This document shows positions 1-8,297 of a stretch of 64,000 nt of DNA, piece after piece. The notes under the pieces are model-generated. The model searched no databases. It was not told where the DNA came from and saw only the letters and a list, made by a program, of their open reading frames with translations. Source of the stretch: Sphingomonas morindae. Its GTDB lineage: Bacteria > Pseudomonadota > Alphaproteobacteria > Sphingomonadales > Sphingomonadaceae. The DNA lies in NCBI RefSeq assembly GCF_023822065.1, contig NZ_CP084930.1:3424001-3488000 (forward strand). Direction: 5' to 3'. Position 1 is the stretch's first letter. The number at the start of each line of letters is the position of its first letter. A program made the translations under genes and the position numbers.

Positions 1-253
1 CCGTGAAGGTCGATCCCCTGCGGGAGAGGACGCGCGCAAGGCAGGCGTGCGTATGCGCACCGCTGATGCCCCGCCCATCGTAGCGACGAAGCGCAACATT
101 CGGCGGAGACGCGCAGTCAACGCCCTTTTGCACGTAGATGCCGGGCTTCAGCCTGTAGATCCCGCCTGGCGGGGGCGAACGGTCCACGCTGGCCGCAGCG
201 GGCACCGCCCCGGTCGCCAGAAGCACGAGGGCTGACAACATCCTCCTCAACAT
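1..253 (-). CDS. Partial secreted protein of unknown function
   Basis: The reading frame enters from the left edge, so only the first ~84 residues are present. It starts at an ATG at 253 preceded by an AAGGAG-like site. A second ATG four codons in sits directly after AGGAGG, so the exact start is uncertain. The N-terminus (MLRRMLSALVLLATG..AAA) is a good Sec signal peptide. The mature part is small, with GIY, PGIYV and YDGRGIS segments and cysteines in GVDCAS and HACLARV. It resembles short periplasmic proteins of unknown function seen in sphingomonads; that resemblance is from memory and was not searched. The 253 bases between this start and the next gene hold nothing recognisable apart from its presumed promoter. 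Confidence 0.6.
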   Translation of the reverse strand, partial: MLRRMLSALVLLATGAVPAAASVDRSPPPGGIYRLKPGIYVQKGVDCASPPNVALRRYDGRGISGAHTHACLARVLSRRGSTFT

Positions 254-506
254 CTTCTCCTTCGTGCTCCGGCGATGCATCGCGTATCCGCGATGAACAC
301 AGCTTTGCGGCATGTCGGACGCCGCGTGCGAACCGGAGCCCGGCAGGCACGGGAGCCGCGACGTGGCAAGGCGCAGCCAGTTACTATCCACGGCTCAGAC
401 ACCGCATGCACCCCCCTTTCGTGTGTCGTTGCGCGCCTCTTTCGGGGGACGTGTCCCGGGCGCGATGCGGCTAGGTTTGGGGTACGCGGGGGCGGGAGAA
501 TTGTTG

Positions 507-1328
507 ATGCCAGTGCTAGATCTGAGGGACGGGACGCGCCTTTATTACAAAGACTGGGGCAGCGGCGACCCTGTCGTCTTCGCGCACGGCTGGCCCCTGA
601 ACTCCGACATGTGGGAGCACCAGATGATGTTCCTGGCGTCGCACGGCCACCGCGTCGTCGCCCACGACCGACGCGGCTTCGGGCGCTCCGACCAGCCGTG
701 GAACGGCTACGATCACGACACCTTCGCCGACGACCTCGCACAGCTGCTCGAGGCGCTCGATCTCCGCGGCGTCACGCTGGTGGGCTACGCAATGGGCGGA
801 GGCGAGGTCACGCGCTACGTCGGCCGGCATGGCTCGGAGCGCGTGGCACGCGTCGTCCTGATTGGAGCGACCACGCCGAAGCTGGGGCAGAGCGAGGACT
901 ACCCATGTGGCGTCCCGCAGGTCGTGTTCGACAACGTGCGCAGCGGGCTGATGGAGGATCGCCCCGAGTTCCTGCGCGGCTTCGCCCGCCTCTTCTTCGC
1001 CACCGGCAGCGACGCGGACGACGTGTCCGAAGGCCGTCTGGCGCACATCCATCAGATGGCGCTCCAGGCTTCGCTGAAGGCGACGCACGACGCGGTGACC
1101 GCCTGCGCGACCACCGACTACCGCGACGAGATCGCCCGCTTCGACGTGCCCGTTCTGGTGATCCACGGCGAACGCGACGCCTTCGTGCCGTTCGATGCCA
1201 CCGGGCGCCAAGCGGCCGAGCTGTTCCCGAACGCGACGCTGAAGGTCTACGAGGGGGCGCCGCACGGCGTGCTGTTCACGCACAAGGACCGGCTCAACCA
1301 GGACCTGCTCGACTTCATCGCGGGCTGA
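507..1328 (+). CDS. Alpha/beta hydrolase of the cofactor-free haloperoxidase type, nucleophile replaced
   Basis: This is a 273-residue alpha/beta-hydrolase closest to the non-haem chloroperoxidase/arylesterase group. Visible landmarks are the oxyanion strand VVFAHGWPLNSDMW, the HDRRGFGRSDQP loop, a late Asp in HGERDAFVPFD and a late His in GAPHGVLFTHKD. The nucleophile elbow normally reads GxSMGGG, but here it is GYAMGGG with alanine (codon GCA, residue 95) in the serine position, one base from a serine codon. The enzyme is therefore predicted unable to use the usual triad. ATG 507 was chosen because GGGAGA lies seven bases upstream and the family begins at this point (MPVLDLRDGTRLYY). Longer upstream starts give low-complexity sequence. 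The kinase gene follows after 50 bases. Confidence 0.85.
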   Translation: MPVLDLRDGTRLYYKDWGSGDPVVFAHGWPLNSDMWEHQMMFLASHGHRVVAHDRRGFGRSDQPWNGYDHDTFADDLAQLLEALDLRGVTLVGYAMGGGEVTRYVGRHGSERVARVVLIGATTPKLGQSEDYPCGVPQVVFDNVRSGLMEDRPEFLRGFARLFFATGSDADDVSEGRLAHIHQMALQASLKATHDAVTACATTDYRDEIARFDVPVLVIHGERDAFVPFDATGRQAAELFPNATLKVYEGAPHGVLFTHKDRLNQDLLDFIAG

Positions 1329-1378
1329 GCGGCGTGGAGGGCCATAGATTCACAGGAACGGCGCTGGCCGCGGAGGCG

Positions 1379-2503
1379 ATGGAACTCGCACTCGGCCGCG
1401 CCGACGTGACCGACGCGCTGCCGCTGCTTCGCGAGCTCGACGCGGGCCACCTCTCCGACATCCGACGGCAGGACCTGCTCCGACGTGTCCTAGGCTCGGC
1501 CAAGATCACGGAGCTGAACTGCCGGGCGGCCCGGATGCTGGCGATCGACGCTTGCCAACTGCCGGTGCCCTTCTCCGAAGTTTGGCCCTTCGCTGAGGCG
1601 GGGCTGCTCCTGCAGTCGCTCGCGGTGGCACAGACTTCAGCGGCCAGAGCCCATGCAGAGGTCGCGTTCAAGACCGCCGATGGTCCGGTGCACGTCCGCT
1701 TCATCACGTGGCGAGAACCCGGTTCCGTAGCGGGCGCTCTTTCGCTTGGAATGACCGACATCACCGGACAGGTCACGGCGGAAAAGGACCTCGTCGCTTT
1801 GCGGGCGCAGATGGCGCATGCGGACCGACTGTCTACGTTGGGGATCATGACCGCGACCATCACGCACGAGGTGCGTCAGCCGGTCGCCGCGATGATGACG
1901 GCAGCGCAGGCGGCGCTGCGGTGGCTCGCCCGTTCCCCGCCGGACCTGGATCAGGTGACGCAATGCCTCGAAACGGTCGTCGCCGGCGCTACCAAGGTGG
2001 AGGAGACGGTCGCGCGGCTGCGGCAGATGGCGTCGAACAGGGCCGGCGCGCGCAATCTCTGCGCGATCTCGACGCTGATCGAGGATACGGCCGAATTCCT
2101 GCGCCCGGAACTCGCGAATCGTCGGGCCACGCTGACACTCGATCTGGCCCAAGATCTTCCGCTGGTCCAGGCCGACTGCGTGCAGATCCGGCAGGTGATC
2201 ACCAATCTCATGATCAATGCCGCGCAGGCCATGGCGGACGCGCAATGCTGGAATCGCGCGCTGAGGGTGCGCGCACGGCACGGTGACGCGTTCGTAGTCG
2301 TCGAGGTGGACGACAGCGGCCCCGGCGTCGCCGAGGCCGACCGGCGGCGCCTGTTCGACGGCTTCTATACGACAAAGAGCACAGGACTTGGCCTCGGCCT
2401 GAAGATCTGCCGGCAGATCATTGAGGACCATGGCGGCACGCTGGATCACGCGCCGAAGGCCGGAGCGGGCGCGCTCTTCCGGTTTTCGCTGCCCGCTCTT
2501 TAA
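1379..2503 (+). CDS. PAS-type sensor histidine kinase (DctB/FixL-like core)
   Basis: This is a soluble-looking sensor kinase of about 374 residues. The first ~130 residues resemble a degenerate PAS fold (ITELNCRAARMLAIDACQLP, then a SLGMTDITGQ tail leading into a coiled coil). The H-box ITHEVRQP carries the phospho-acceptor His163. The N-box is NLMINAAQAM, the G1 box VDDSGPGV and the G2 box STGLGLGLKI, so the ATPase domain is intact. No membrane segment or receiver domain is seen. The start is uncertain: ATG 1379 has GGAGG only two bases upstream, and a GTG at 1334 is an alternative six bases after the hydrolase stop, which would couple the genes. No partner response regulator is adjacent. 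It ends 18 bases before a convergent aldo/keto reductase gene. Confidence 0.85.
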   Translation: MELALGRADVTDALPLLRELDAGHLSDIRRQDLLRRVLGSAKITELNCRAARMLAIDACQLPVPFSEVWPFAEAGLLLQSLAVAQTSAARAHAEVAFKTADGPVHVRFITWREPGSVAGALSLGMTDITGQVTAEKDLVALRAQMAHADRLSTLGIMTATITHEVRQPVAAMMTAAQAALRWLARSPPDLDQVTQCLETVVAGATKVEETVARLRQMASNRAGARNLCAISTLIEDTAEFLRPELANRRATLTLDLAQDLPLVQADCVQIRQVITNLMINAAQAMADAQCWNRALRVRARHGDAFVVVEVDDSGPGVAEADRRRLFDGFYTTKSTGLGLGLKICRQIIEDHGGTLDHAPKAGAGALFRFSLPAL

Positions 2504-2521
2504 TCAAACCTTCGCCGATCC

Positions 2522-3535
2522 TCAGACGCCGCCCGGGAGCGGTGCCGAATGGTTGACCAGCCCGGCATCGCGCAAATCGCGCCAGAACTTGGCGGGCACC
2601 TCCTCCTCGAAGGCAGCGCGGTCCTCTGCAATGCGCTCGGGCCGGCTGGCGCCCGGAATTATAGCCGCCACGCCCGGGTGCGCGAGCGAGAACTGGAGGC
2701 CCGCCGCCTTCATGCTCACGCCATGCCGGGCGGCGATCGCCTGGATCCGCGCGACCTTGTCGAGGATCGCGGGTGTAGCGGGCGCGTATTCGAAGTTCGG
2801 CCCACCGACGAGCGCACCCGAGCTGTAGGGACCGCCAACGACGATCCCCAGTCCGCGCTCCACCACCTTGGGCATCAGCCGCTCCAGCGCCTTGTCGTGA
2901 TCAAGCAGCGTGTAACGTCCGGCCAACAGCGATCCGTCCGGGCGCGGCTCCTCCAGATCGAGCAGCAGCTCCACCGCCTCGGCGCGGTTCACGCCCAGCC
3001 CCCACGCGCCGATCACGCCTTCGTCGCGCAGCCGGTCGAGCGCGCGAAACGTGCCGGTGCGCGCCTCCTCGAAGCGGCCGATCCACTCGTCTTTGTAGAA
3101 GTCCTGCGCCAGATCGTGCACCCAAACCATTTCGACATGGTCGGTCTGCAGACGCTTCAGGCTGTCCTCGATCGAGCGCAACGTTGCATCTGCGGAGTAG
3201 TCGTTCACGACCTTGTTGGGGCGTCCGTTAGCGAATACCTCTCGCGTGTCGCCGGTTGAGCGGCGGCCCTGCTCCTCCACCTCGTCGAGCACGATCCGGC
3301 CGACCTTGGTGCTGATGACGTACTCGTCTCGCGGCTTGCCCTTGAGCGCCTCGCCCATGCGAATCTCGGCGAGGCCGGCGCCGTAGAAGGGCGCGTTGTC
3401 GAAGTAGCGGATGCCGTCGTTCCACGCCGCCTCGATGGTGGCGAGCGCCTCGTCCTCATGAATTGCGCGGAACATGTTGCCGAGCGGCGCCGCTCCAAAA
3501 CCAAGCCGGGTGTTGAGGATGTCCTTGAGCGCCAT
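2522..3535 (-). CDS. Aldo/keto reductase
   Basis: This is a 337-residue NAD(P)H-dependent aldo/keto reductase of the sugar/pyridoxal-dehydrogenase branch. The AKR tetrad is all visible: Asp and Tyr in RYFDNAPFYG, Lys in ISTKVGR and His in VWVHDLAQD. The cofactor-side C-terminal segment IIPGASRPERIAED is also present. The length is normal for the family. The substrate cannot be read from sequence; D-threo-aldose or L-fucose dehydrogenases and pyridoxal 4-dehydrogenases are the nearest family types that come to mind. It stands alone on the minus strand, with 214 bases separating it from the MaoC gene upstream of the next cluster. Confidence 0.88.
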   Translation of the reverse strand: MALKDILNTRLGFGAAPLGNMFRAIHEDEALATIEAAWNDGIRYFDNAPFYGAGLAEIRMGEALKGKPRDEYVISTKVGRIVLDEVEEQGRRSTGDTREVFANGRPNKVVNDYSADATLRSIEDSLKRLQTDHVEMVWVHDLAQDFYKDEWIGRFEEARTGTFRALDRLRDEGVIGAWGLGVNRAEAVELLLDLEEPRPDGSLLAGRYTLLDHDKALERLMPKVVERGLGIVVGGPYSSGALVGGPNFEYAPATPAILDKVARIQAIAARHGVSMKAAGLQFSLAHPGVAAIIPGASRPERIAEDRAAFEEEVPAKFWRDLRDAGLVNHSAPLPGGV

Positions 3536-3749
3536 GGATGGGTGTCCTTGACAGATTGATGTAAGCTGTGAGCGGTGCCCGTCGTTCCACGCCGCAGCGC
3601 GCGAACAGTCCCGCTGTTCGGCACGAGCGAGAGGCGGATCATCACAAAGTAGAGAGCGATAGCCGCTCCGAACCCACAGGCCGCCATATGCTCTACCCGG
3701 CGCGACACGAACGCTTCCTGAAGTAGCCTCTACCGCATCCTGCAGCCAC

Positions 3750-4226
3750 TCAGCCCGAGCGCCTGAGCAGGTAGGTGTGCTGACCGGACAGGACGAGCTC
3801 TCCGTCCTGGTTGTGGACCGTCACCTCGGTCGTGACCTCGCCCATGTCCCCGCGCGGCTCGAGGGACAGGATCTCCAGCGCCGAGAAGAGCGTATCGCCT
3901 GCATGCACCTCCTTCAGAAACCTGACGGAGAGGCCGGTGAAGGCCACGAAGATTGATCCGAAGTTGTGCGGCAGCAGGGTGGCGCCAGGTGCGGTGAACG
4001 CCAGCACCTGCAGGCCGTGCACGACCGGTGCGGGATGGCCAAACCGCTTCGCGTAGCCGACGTCGTAGTGGATGGGATGGTTGTCGCACGACACCGCCTG
4101 GAACGCGGACGCGTGCGCGTCGGTCAGCGTCCGGCTGGGCGCGCGAAACACCTCGCCGACCTTCAGTTCGTCAAAGGAACGCTCGGGGACGACGTGCCAA
4201 TCTTTGGGGTCGAAGGCGAAGGCCAT
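3750..4226 (-). CDS. MaoC-like hot-dog dehydratase
   Basis: This is a 158-residue single hot-dog domain of the MaoC/(R)-specific enoyl hydratase family. The active-site signature is clear: CDNHPIHYD supplies the Asp and His, followed by GHPAPVVHG. The FVAFTGLSVRFLKEVHAGDTL strand is typical of the fold. Members hydrate trans-2-enoyl-CoA or related thioesters, but the substrate here is unknown. It lies 10 bases after the isochorismatase-like gene in the same direction, so the two are probably one transcript. No signal peptide is seen, so it should be cytoplasmic. Confidence 0.85.
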   Translation of the reverse strand: MAFAFDPKDWHVVPERSFDELKVGEVFRAPSRTLTDAHASAFQAVSCDNHPIHYDVGYAKRFGHPAPVVHGLQVLAFTAPGATLLPHNFGSIFVAFTGLSVRFLKEVHAGDTLFSALEILSLEPRGDMGEVTTEVTVHNQDGELVLSGQHTYLLRRSG

Positions 4227-4236
4227 CGCACTCTCC

Positions 4237-4863
4237 TCACGCTGGGTGGATCATGTCGCGCGCGTAGTCCAGACCGATGCCGTAGCCGCCGCCATGGTCG
4301 ACGACGATCGACCGCGCGGCCTCGTAGGTTTCGTGCCGCGTCCAGTCGCGCTGCAGCTCCAGGAGCCACTGGAGCCAGGATGTCATGACGGCTCCCGCTT
4401 GCTCCATGCGACGGAGCGCCGCTTCGTGGCTCGCCGGCGTGAGTCCGCCGCACGCGTCGGCGACGACCCGGACGTCGTAAGTCTCGCCGATCGCGGAAAG
4501 GACGGGGAACGACACGCAGGCCTCAGTCAGGAGCCCGGCGAAGACGAGCGTCCGCCGGCCAGTGCCAAGCACGGCCGCCCGCGCGGCGTCGTCCTCCCAC
4601 AGGTTCATGTTGCGACGCTCGATCGGCGTGACACCGGGCAGGGCATCACGGAGGGGCTTCATCAGCGGACCGCTGTAGACCTTCGAGGCCGAGGTGCTCA
4701 CTACCACCGGCACTCCGAAGGCGACCGCGGTACGTGCCAGCGCGACCGCGTTGCCGCGCAGCACCTGCCGGTCGGCCGACCCTGCGGCGAACGCGAGACC
4801 TGCCTGCTCGTCGACGAGGACGAGCGCGCAGTCTTCGGGAGCAAGCAGCGTCTGAGCGGACAT
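4237..4863 (-). CDS. Isochorismatase-family cysteine hydrolase
   Basis: This is a 208-residue cysteine hydrolase of the isochorismatase superfamily, nearest to the YcaC-like branch. It opens with the Asp-bearing strand CALVLVDEQAGL. It contains STSASKVYSGPLMK, which can supply the catalytic Lys, and the nucleophile Cys in GLLTEACVSFP. The following VRVVADACGGLTPASHE is the usual family segment. Start ATG 4863 is supported by GGAG seven bases upstream; an in-frame upstream extension exists but looks non-coding. It precedes the MaoC gene by 10 bases and probably shares its transcript. The actual amide or ester substrate is not evident. Confidence 0.85.
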   Translation of the reverse strand: MSAQTLLAPEDCALVLVDEQAGLAFAAGSADRQVLRGNAVALARTAVAFGVPVVVSTSASKVYSGPLMKPLRDALPGVTPIERRNMNLWEDDAARAAVLGTGRRTLVFAGLLTEACVSFPVLSAIGETYDVRVVADACGGLTPASHEAALRRMEQAGAVMTSWLQWLLELQRDWTRHETYEAARSIVVDHGGGYGIGLDYARDMIHPA

Positions 4864-5003
4864 GTCCAAACTCCATCTGGATCGGGACATGCATGGCGGG
4901 AAATGACCCGTAAATCTTGGGCGGGCCTTCGCATTCTTGGATGGGCGTGCGGGAAGCGGATAAGCCGGCGGCTCCGGGCCGCGGAGCTCGATTTGCGCTC
5001 CTG

Positions 5004-5612
5004 CTACTCGAACTGCCGGGCTATGCGCCGGTCCGGCACCAGCCAGATCGCCACGACGGCTACATAGAGCGCGATGGCGATCCGACGGCTTACGTAGCTC
5101 AGCGGCACCGCCGCCGCGTAGATCGCTATGCTGCCGCGGCCCTTCCAGTCCCGGCCGACCGCGCGCGCCACCGCCGACTGCGGCCCGTTGCAGGCGACGA
5201 TCGCCCGCTCCGTCATTTGGTAGCCCACAGCGGCTAAGCCCAGCACGATGCCGTAGGCCGCCGTAGCACCCGGCGCGAAGCCCGTATCGTCCTGCCAGCG
5301 GATCACGAACGGCACGAGGCTGAGCCAGAACAGCAGGAACAGGTTCGCCCACAGCACGCGACCGTCAATCCGGTCGGTCGCGTGCAGCATATGGTGGTGG
5401 TTGTTCCAGTACAGGCCGACGTTCACGAAGCTGAGCGCATAGGCGAACAGCACCGGCGCGCTGCCGGCGAGGTCACGCAGATCTCCGCCGGACGGCACCT
5501 TCAGCTCGAGCACCATGATGGTGATGATGATCGCGACGACGCCGTCGGTGAATGCCTCCAGCCGCGCGGTTCCCATGCCGGCACGCCGCCTCGTCGCGGG
5601 CTGATCAGACAT
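5004..5612 (-). CDS. TMEM175-family (DUF1211) potassium channel
   Basis: This is a 202-residue integral membrane protein of the prokaryotic TMEM175 family, which forms potassium-selective channels without the classical selectivity filter. The hallmark R-x-x-x-F-[ST]-D-G is present as RLEAFTDGVVAI at the start of the first helix. Further hydrophobic helices follow, with YWNNHHHMLH between helices two and three as expected. GGGAG six bases upstream supports the start. The first eight bases overlap the 3' end of the LysR gene (ATGTCTGA), so translation of the two is likely coupled. This is an unusual pairing of regulator and channel. Confidence 0.85.
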   Translation of the reverse strand: MSDQPATRRRAGMGTARLEAFTDGVVAIIITIMVLELKVPSGGDLRDLAGSAPVLFAYALSFVNVGLYWNNHHHMLHATDRIDGRVLWANLFLLFWLSLVPFVIRWQDDTGFAPGATAAYGIVLGLAAVGYQMTERAIVACNGPQSAVARAVGRDWKGRGSIAIYAAAVPLSYVSRRIAIALYVAVVAIWLVPDRRIARQFE

Positions 5613-6534
5613 CGCCTGCTCCCGCCATGTTCGCGTCGGCATGGCCCAACTCGACCATGTGCTCCAGCAGCCAGGACGCGGCAGGCCCCGGCGGGCGGTC
5701 ACGCCGCCAGATGCCGCAGAAGCGGTACATGCCGCCGGGATCGTCCGGCATGACGAGGCGCTTGAGCGTGCCCGCGACCAAGTCCGGCTCGATCAGCGGC
5801 AGCGGCATGTTGCCCCAGCCGATCCCTTCGCGCAGCAGCTGGTGCTTGGCGCCGAGGTCGGCGAGCCGCCAGGTGCGCGGCGACAGCACCGCAAAGTCGC
5901 GGCCCTCCGTAAGCGGCGAGCGGTCGGTGAGCACAAGCTGGACGTGATCGCGGCCAGCGCCCGCCGGGATGAGCTCGTGACGCGCGAGCGGATGGTCGGG
6001 TGCCGCCACCGGCACCATCGCCACGCTACCAGCGCCCGTCGAGTTGAGACCATCGATGCCACTCGCGAGCGGACCGGAAAGACCGACCACGGCCTTTCCC
6101 TCAAGCACGAGCGCCGCGATGGCGCCGAGCGCCTCGACGTGGAGTCGGAGCGTCACCGTGGGGTAGCGGGCAGCGAAGGCGCGCAGCACCTCGCCCAGCC
6201 GACGCGCCGGCAGCATCACGTCGACGGCCAGATTCACCTCGGCCTCGAGCCCGTCGAGCAGCCCCTTCACCTTGACCTTCAGTCCGTCGATGCCACCCGC
6301 CACCGTCCGCGCCTCGGCGAGCACGGCATGTCCCGCCCCAGTCAGCTTCGGGCGGCGCGTGCCCTCGCGTTCGAACAGCGTGACGCCGAGCTGCGCCTCC
6401 AGGTTCGTGATGCCGTAGCTGATCACCGACACGGCGCGGTTAAGCCTACGCCCAGCGGCCGCGAAGCTACCCGCGTCCACCACCGCCAGGAAGGTACGCA
6501 GCTGGTCGAAGGTCAGCGTGCCCGGCTCGCTCAT
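5605..6534 (-). CDS. LysR-family transcriptional regulator
   Basis: This is a 309-residue LysR regulator. Its N-terminal winged HTH is clear (FDQLRTFLAVVDAGSFAAAGRRLNRAVSVISYGITNLEAQLGVTLFER), followed by a substrate-binding domain ending in the SWLLEHMVEL region. ATG 6534 was chosen because AGGAAG precedes it and the protein then starts just ahead of the HTH. A 16-residue upstream extension is possible. It is divergent from the pirin gene across 112 bases, the classic layout in which a LysR protein controls its neighbour and itself. Its stop lies inside the TMEM175 gene, so that channel is probably co-expressed. Confidence 0.9.
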   Translation of the reverse strand: MSEPGTLTFDQLRTFLAVVDAGSFAAAGRRLNRAVSVISYGITNLEAQLGVTLFEREGTRRPKLTGAGHAVLAEARTVAGGIDGLKVKVKGLLDGLEAEVNLAVDVMLPARRLGEVLRAFAARYPTVTLRLHVEALGAIAALVLEGKAVVGLSGPLASGIDGLNSTGAGSVAMVPVAAPDHPLARHELIPAGAGRDHVQLVLTDRSPLTEGRDFAVLSPRTWRLADLGAKHQLLREGIGWGNMPLPLIEPDLVAGTLKRLVMPDDPGGMYRFCGIWRRDRPPGPAASWLLEHMVELGHADANMAGAGDV

Positions 6535-6646
6535 TTCAACTTCCTCGAACGATCCGCACCAGTTTATCCGGCTGATGCGCAAAGTCGACGACGCCTATCT
6601 CCCGTCCATCGGCCGACGATACGACAGCCGGCCAGGGAGACAGGAA

Positions 6647-7345
6647 ATGATCGAACTTCGCCCGTTCAGCAGCCTCGGCGGCGCCAACCATGGCTGGCTC
6701 GACGCCAAGCACCATTTCTCGTTCGCCAACTACTACGATCCCGCCCGGACCAGCTGGGGCAATCTGCGCGTCTGGAACGACGACACCATCGCGCCGCAGT
6801 CCGGCTTCCCGCCGCACCCGCACCGCGACATGGAGATCATCACCTACGTCCGCGAGGGCGCGATCACCCACCAGGATAACCTCGGCAACTCCGGCCGTAC
6901 CGAGGCCGGCGACGTCCAGGTGATGAGCGCGGGCACCGGCATCGCCCATGCCGAATACAACAAGGAGGATGTGACCACCAAGATCTTCCAGATCTGGATC
7001 CAGCCGACCCGCACCGGCGAAAAGCCCGGCTGGGGCGCCCGCCCCTTCCCCAAAGGCGACCGCGCCGGCCAGTTTGTGACGCTCGCGTCGGGCTTCGACA
7101 ACGACAACGACGCGCTGCCCATCCGTACCGACGCCCGCGTCGTCGGCGCCACGCTGAAGGCGGGTGAGACCGCCGAGTATCCGATCGGCAGGGATCGCCG
7201 CGCCTATCTCGTGCCGGCCACCGGAGCGGTCGAGATCGACGGTATCATCGTCAACGCCCGCGACGGTGCCGCCATCAGTGACCAGGACGTGATCCGGGTG
7301 CGCGCGATCGAGGACAGCGAGCTGGTGCTGGTCGACGCCGCCTGA
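6647..7345 (+). CDS. Pirin-family (YhhW-like) bicupin
   Basis: This is a 232-residue pirin-like bicupin. The N-terminal cupin carries the metal motif HPHRDMEIITYVREGAITHQD, followed by GTGIAHAEYN, giving the three histidines and one glutamate that bind iron in the YhhW/pirin group. The C-terminal cupin (GRDRRAYLVPATG) is shorter and lacks those ligands, as is normal. YhhW has quercetin dioxygenase activity in vitro, but the physiological role is unclear. The start follows AGGGAGACAGGAA. It is transcribed away from the LysR gene, which is its probable regulator, and ends at a hairpin terminator. Confidence 0.9.
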   Translation: MIELRPFSSLGGANHGWLDAKHHFSFANYYDPARTSWGNLRVWNDDTIAPQSGFPPHPHRDMEIITYVREGAITHQDNLGNSGRTEAGDVQVMSAGTGIAHAEYNKEDVTTKIFQIWIQPTRTGEKPGWGARPFPKGDRAGQFVTLASGFDNDNDALPIRTDARVVGATLKAGETAEYPIGRDRRAYLVPATGAVEIDGIIVNARDGAAISDQDVIRVRAIEDSELVLVDAA

Positions 7346-7374
7346 CAAAGACCGGGCACAGGCCCACGCGAGGG

Positions 7375-7402
7375 AAGGGCGAGCCGCATGGTTCGCCCTT
7401 TC
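7375..7402 (+). terminator. Hairpin terminator between convergent pirin and kinase genes
   Basis: The arms AAGGGCGA and TCGCCCTT (8-bp perfect stem, 10-base loop) are followed by TTT. The hairpin lies 29 bases after the pirin stop and before the end of the convergent kinase gene, so it could serve both strands. Confidence 0.6.
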
Positions 7403-7428
7403 CGGCTTCACCGCGGTGGGCGCGCTCG

Positions 7429-8115
7429 TCATGCGACGGGAAGCTGCCCCCTGATCCGGAACGTCGTGCCGACCTCCGGCTCCAGGTAACCTCCTTCTGC
7501 CCGAAGGCGTCGCGCCATCAGATCGACGATGCGGGATCCGAGACCGTTCCCGGTCGCACCGACTTCGGCAGAACGCGTGCTGCGGCCGACGCCTCGGTCC
7601 CGCACCTCCAGCGAGAACCCGTTTCCGACGGTGATCGCGAAGGCGATGTCGACGTCGCCCGGCTCGTCCGAAGCATAGGCGTACTTGCAAGCGTTTATGA
7701 CGAGCTCGGTGACGATCACGCCTAGCGTGGTCGCGAAGTCGGGGGTGACCGGCAGCTGCTCCACGTCAAGGTGCAGGCGACGGCGGCCCGCCCCCTCGTG
7801 GAAGCTGGCCTGCAGCCCGTCGACGAGATCGACCAGGTAGGTCGCGATGTCCACGGCGCGCGTGGCGCAGGCGCGGTGGAGCTGCCGATGGACGCTGGCG
7901 ACCGCGTCGATCCGGTGCACCGACATGTCCAGCGCCGAGCGCGCGACGGGATCCGTGACCTCCCGCCCCTGCGACGACAGCAGCGCCGAGATCAGCTGCA
8001 GGCTGTTAGCGATGCGGTGGTTCGCCTCAACGTGCTCCGCGACGTCGTCGATGACGAACGGCACCGGTGGCACGGCCAACCGCATCGGTTCGCAGTCTCG
8101 ATGTTCGAGGGTCAT
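7429..8115 (-). CDS. Cytosolic HisKA_2-type sensor histidine kinase
   Basis: This is a 228-residue kinase with almost no input domain. The dimerisation box EANHRIANSLQLISALL carries the predicted phospho-acceptor His33, typical of the HisKA_2/HWE-related group common in alphaproteobacteria. The ATPase part shows TELVINACKYAYA (N-box), VRDRGVG and GNGLGSRIV. ATG 8115 has GGAGGAG five bases upstream. No response regulator is next to it. Small kinases of this type often feed the general stress (PhyR) pathway or act on orphan regulators, but that is family knowledge and is not shown here. Confidence 0.85.
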   Translation of the reverse strand: MTLEHRDCEPMRLAVPPVPFVIDDVAEHVEANHRIANSLQLISALLSSQGREVTDPVARSALDMSVHRIDAVASVHRQLHRACATRAVDIATYLVDLVDGLQASFHEGAGRRRLHLDVEQLPVTPDFATTLGVIVTELVINACKYAYASDEPGDVDIAFAITVGNGFSLEVRDRGVGRSTRSAEVGATGNGLGSRIVDLMARRLRAEGGYLEPEVGTTFRIRGQLPVA

Positions 8116-8297
8116 GCATGCTCCTCCCATGACCGACTTGTCCCGCATCGATCAGAGCGGCGAAACCATACGTAGGTTTGTGTGTGTCTGCTCTTTGGGC
8201 GCGGGGGTGCCGTTCGCTGCTGAGCAGCAGAGCTTCGGTAGCAGTTGGATGACCTACAATCGAACGCCGATTGACGTGCTCCCCAAAGCTCCTCCAG

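Noticed and set aside
275..1333. Open frame upstream of and fused to the first kinase
   Set aside because: It is out of frame with the clear hydrolase gene at 507-1328, and its Arg/Pro-rich sequence is a shadow; only the part after ~1334 is kinase.
2549..3259. 236-codon plus-strand frame opposite the aldo/keto reductase
   Set aside because: Low-complexity antisense shadow; the reductase on the other strand has all its catalytic residues.
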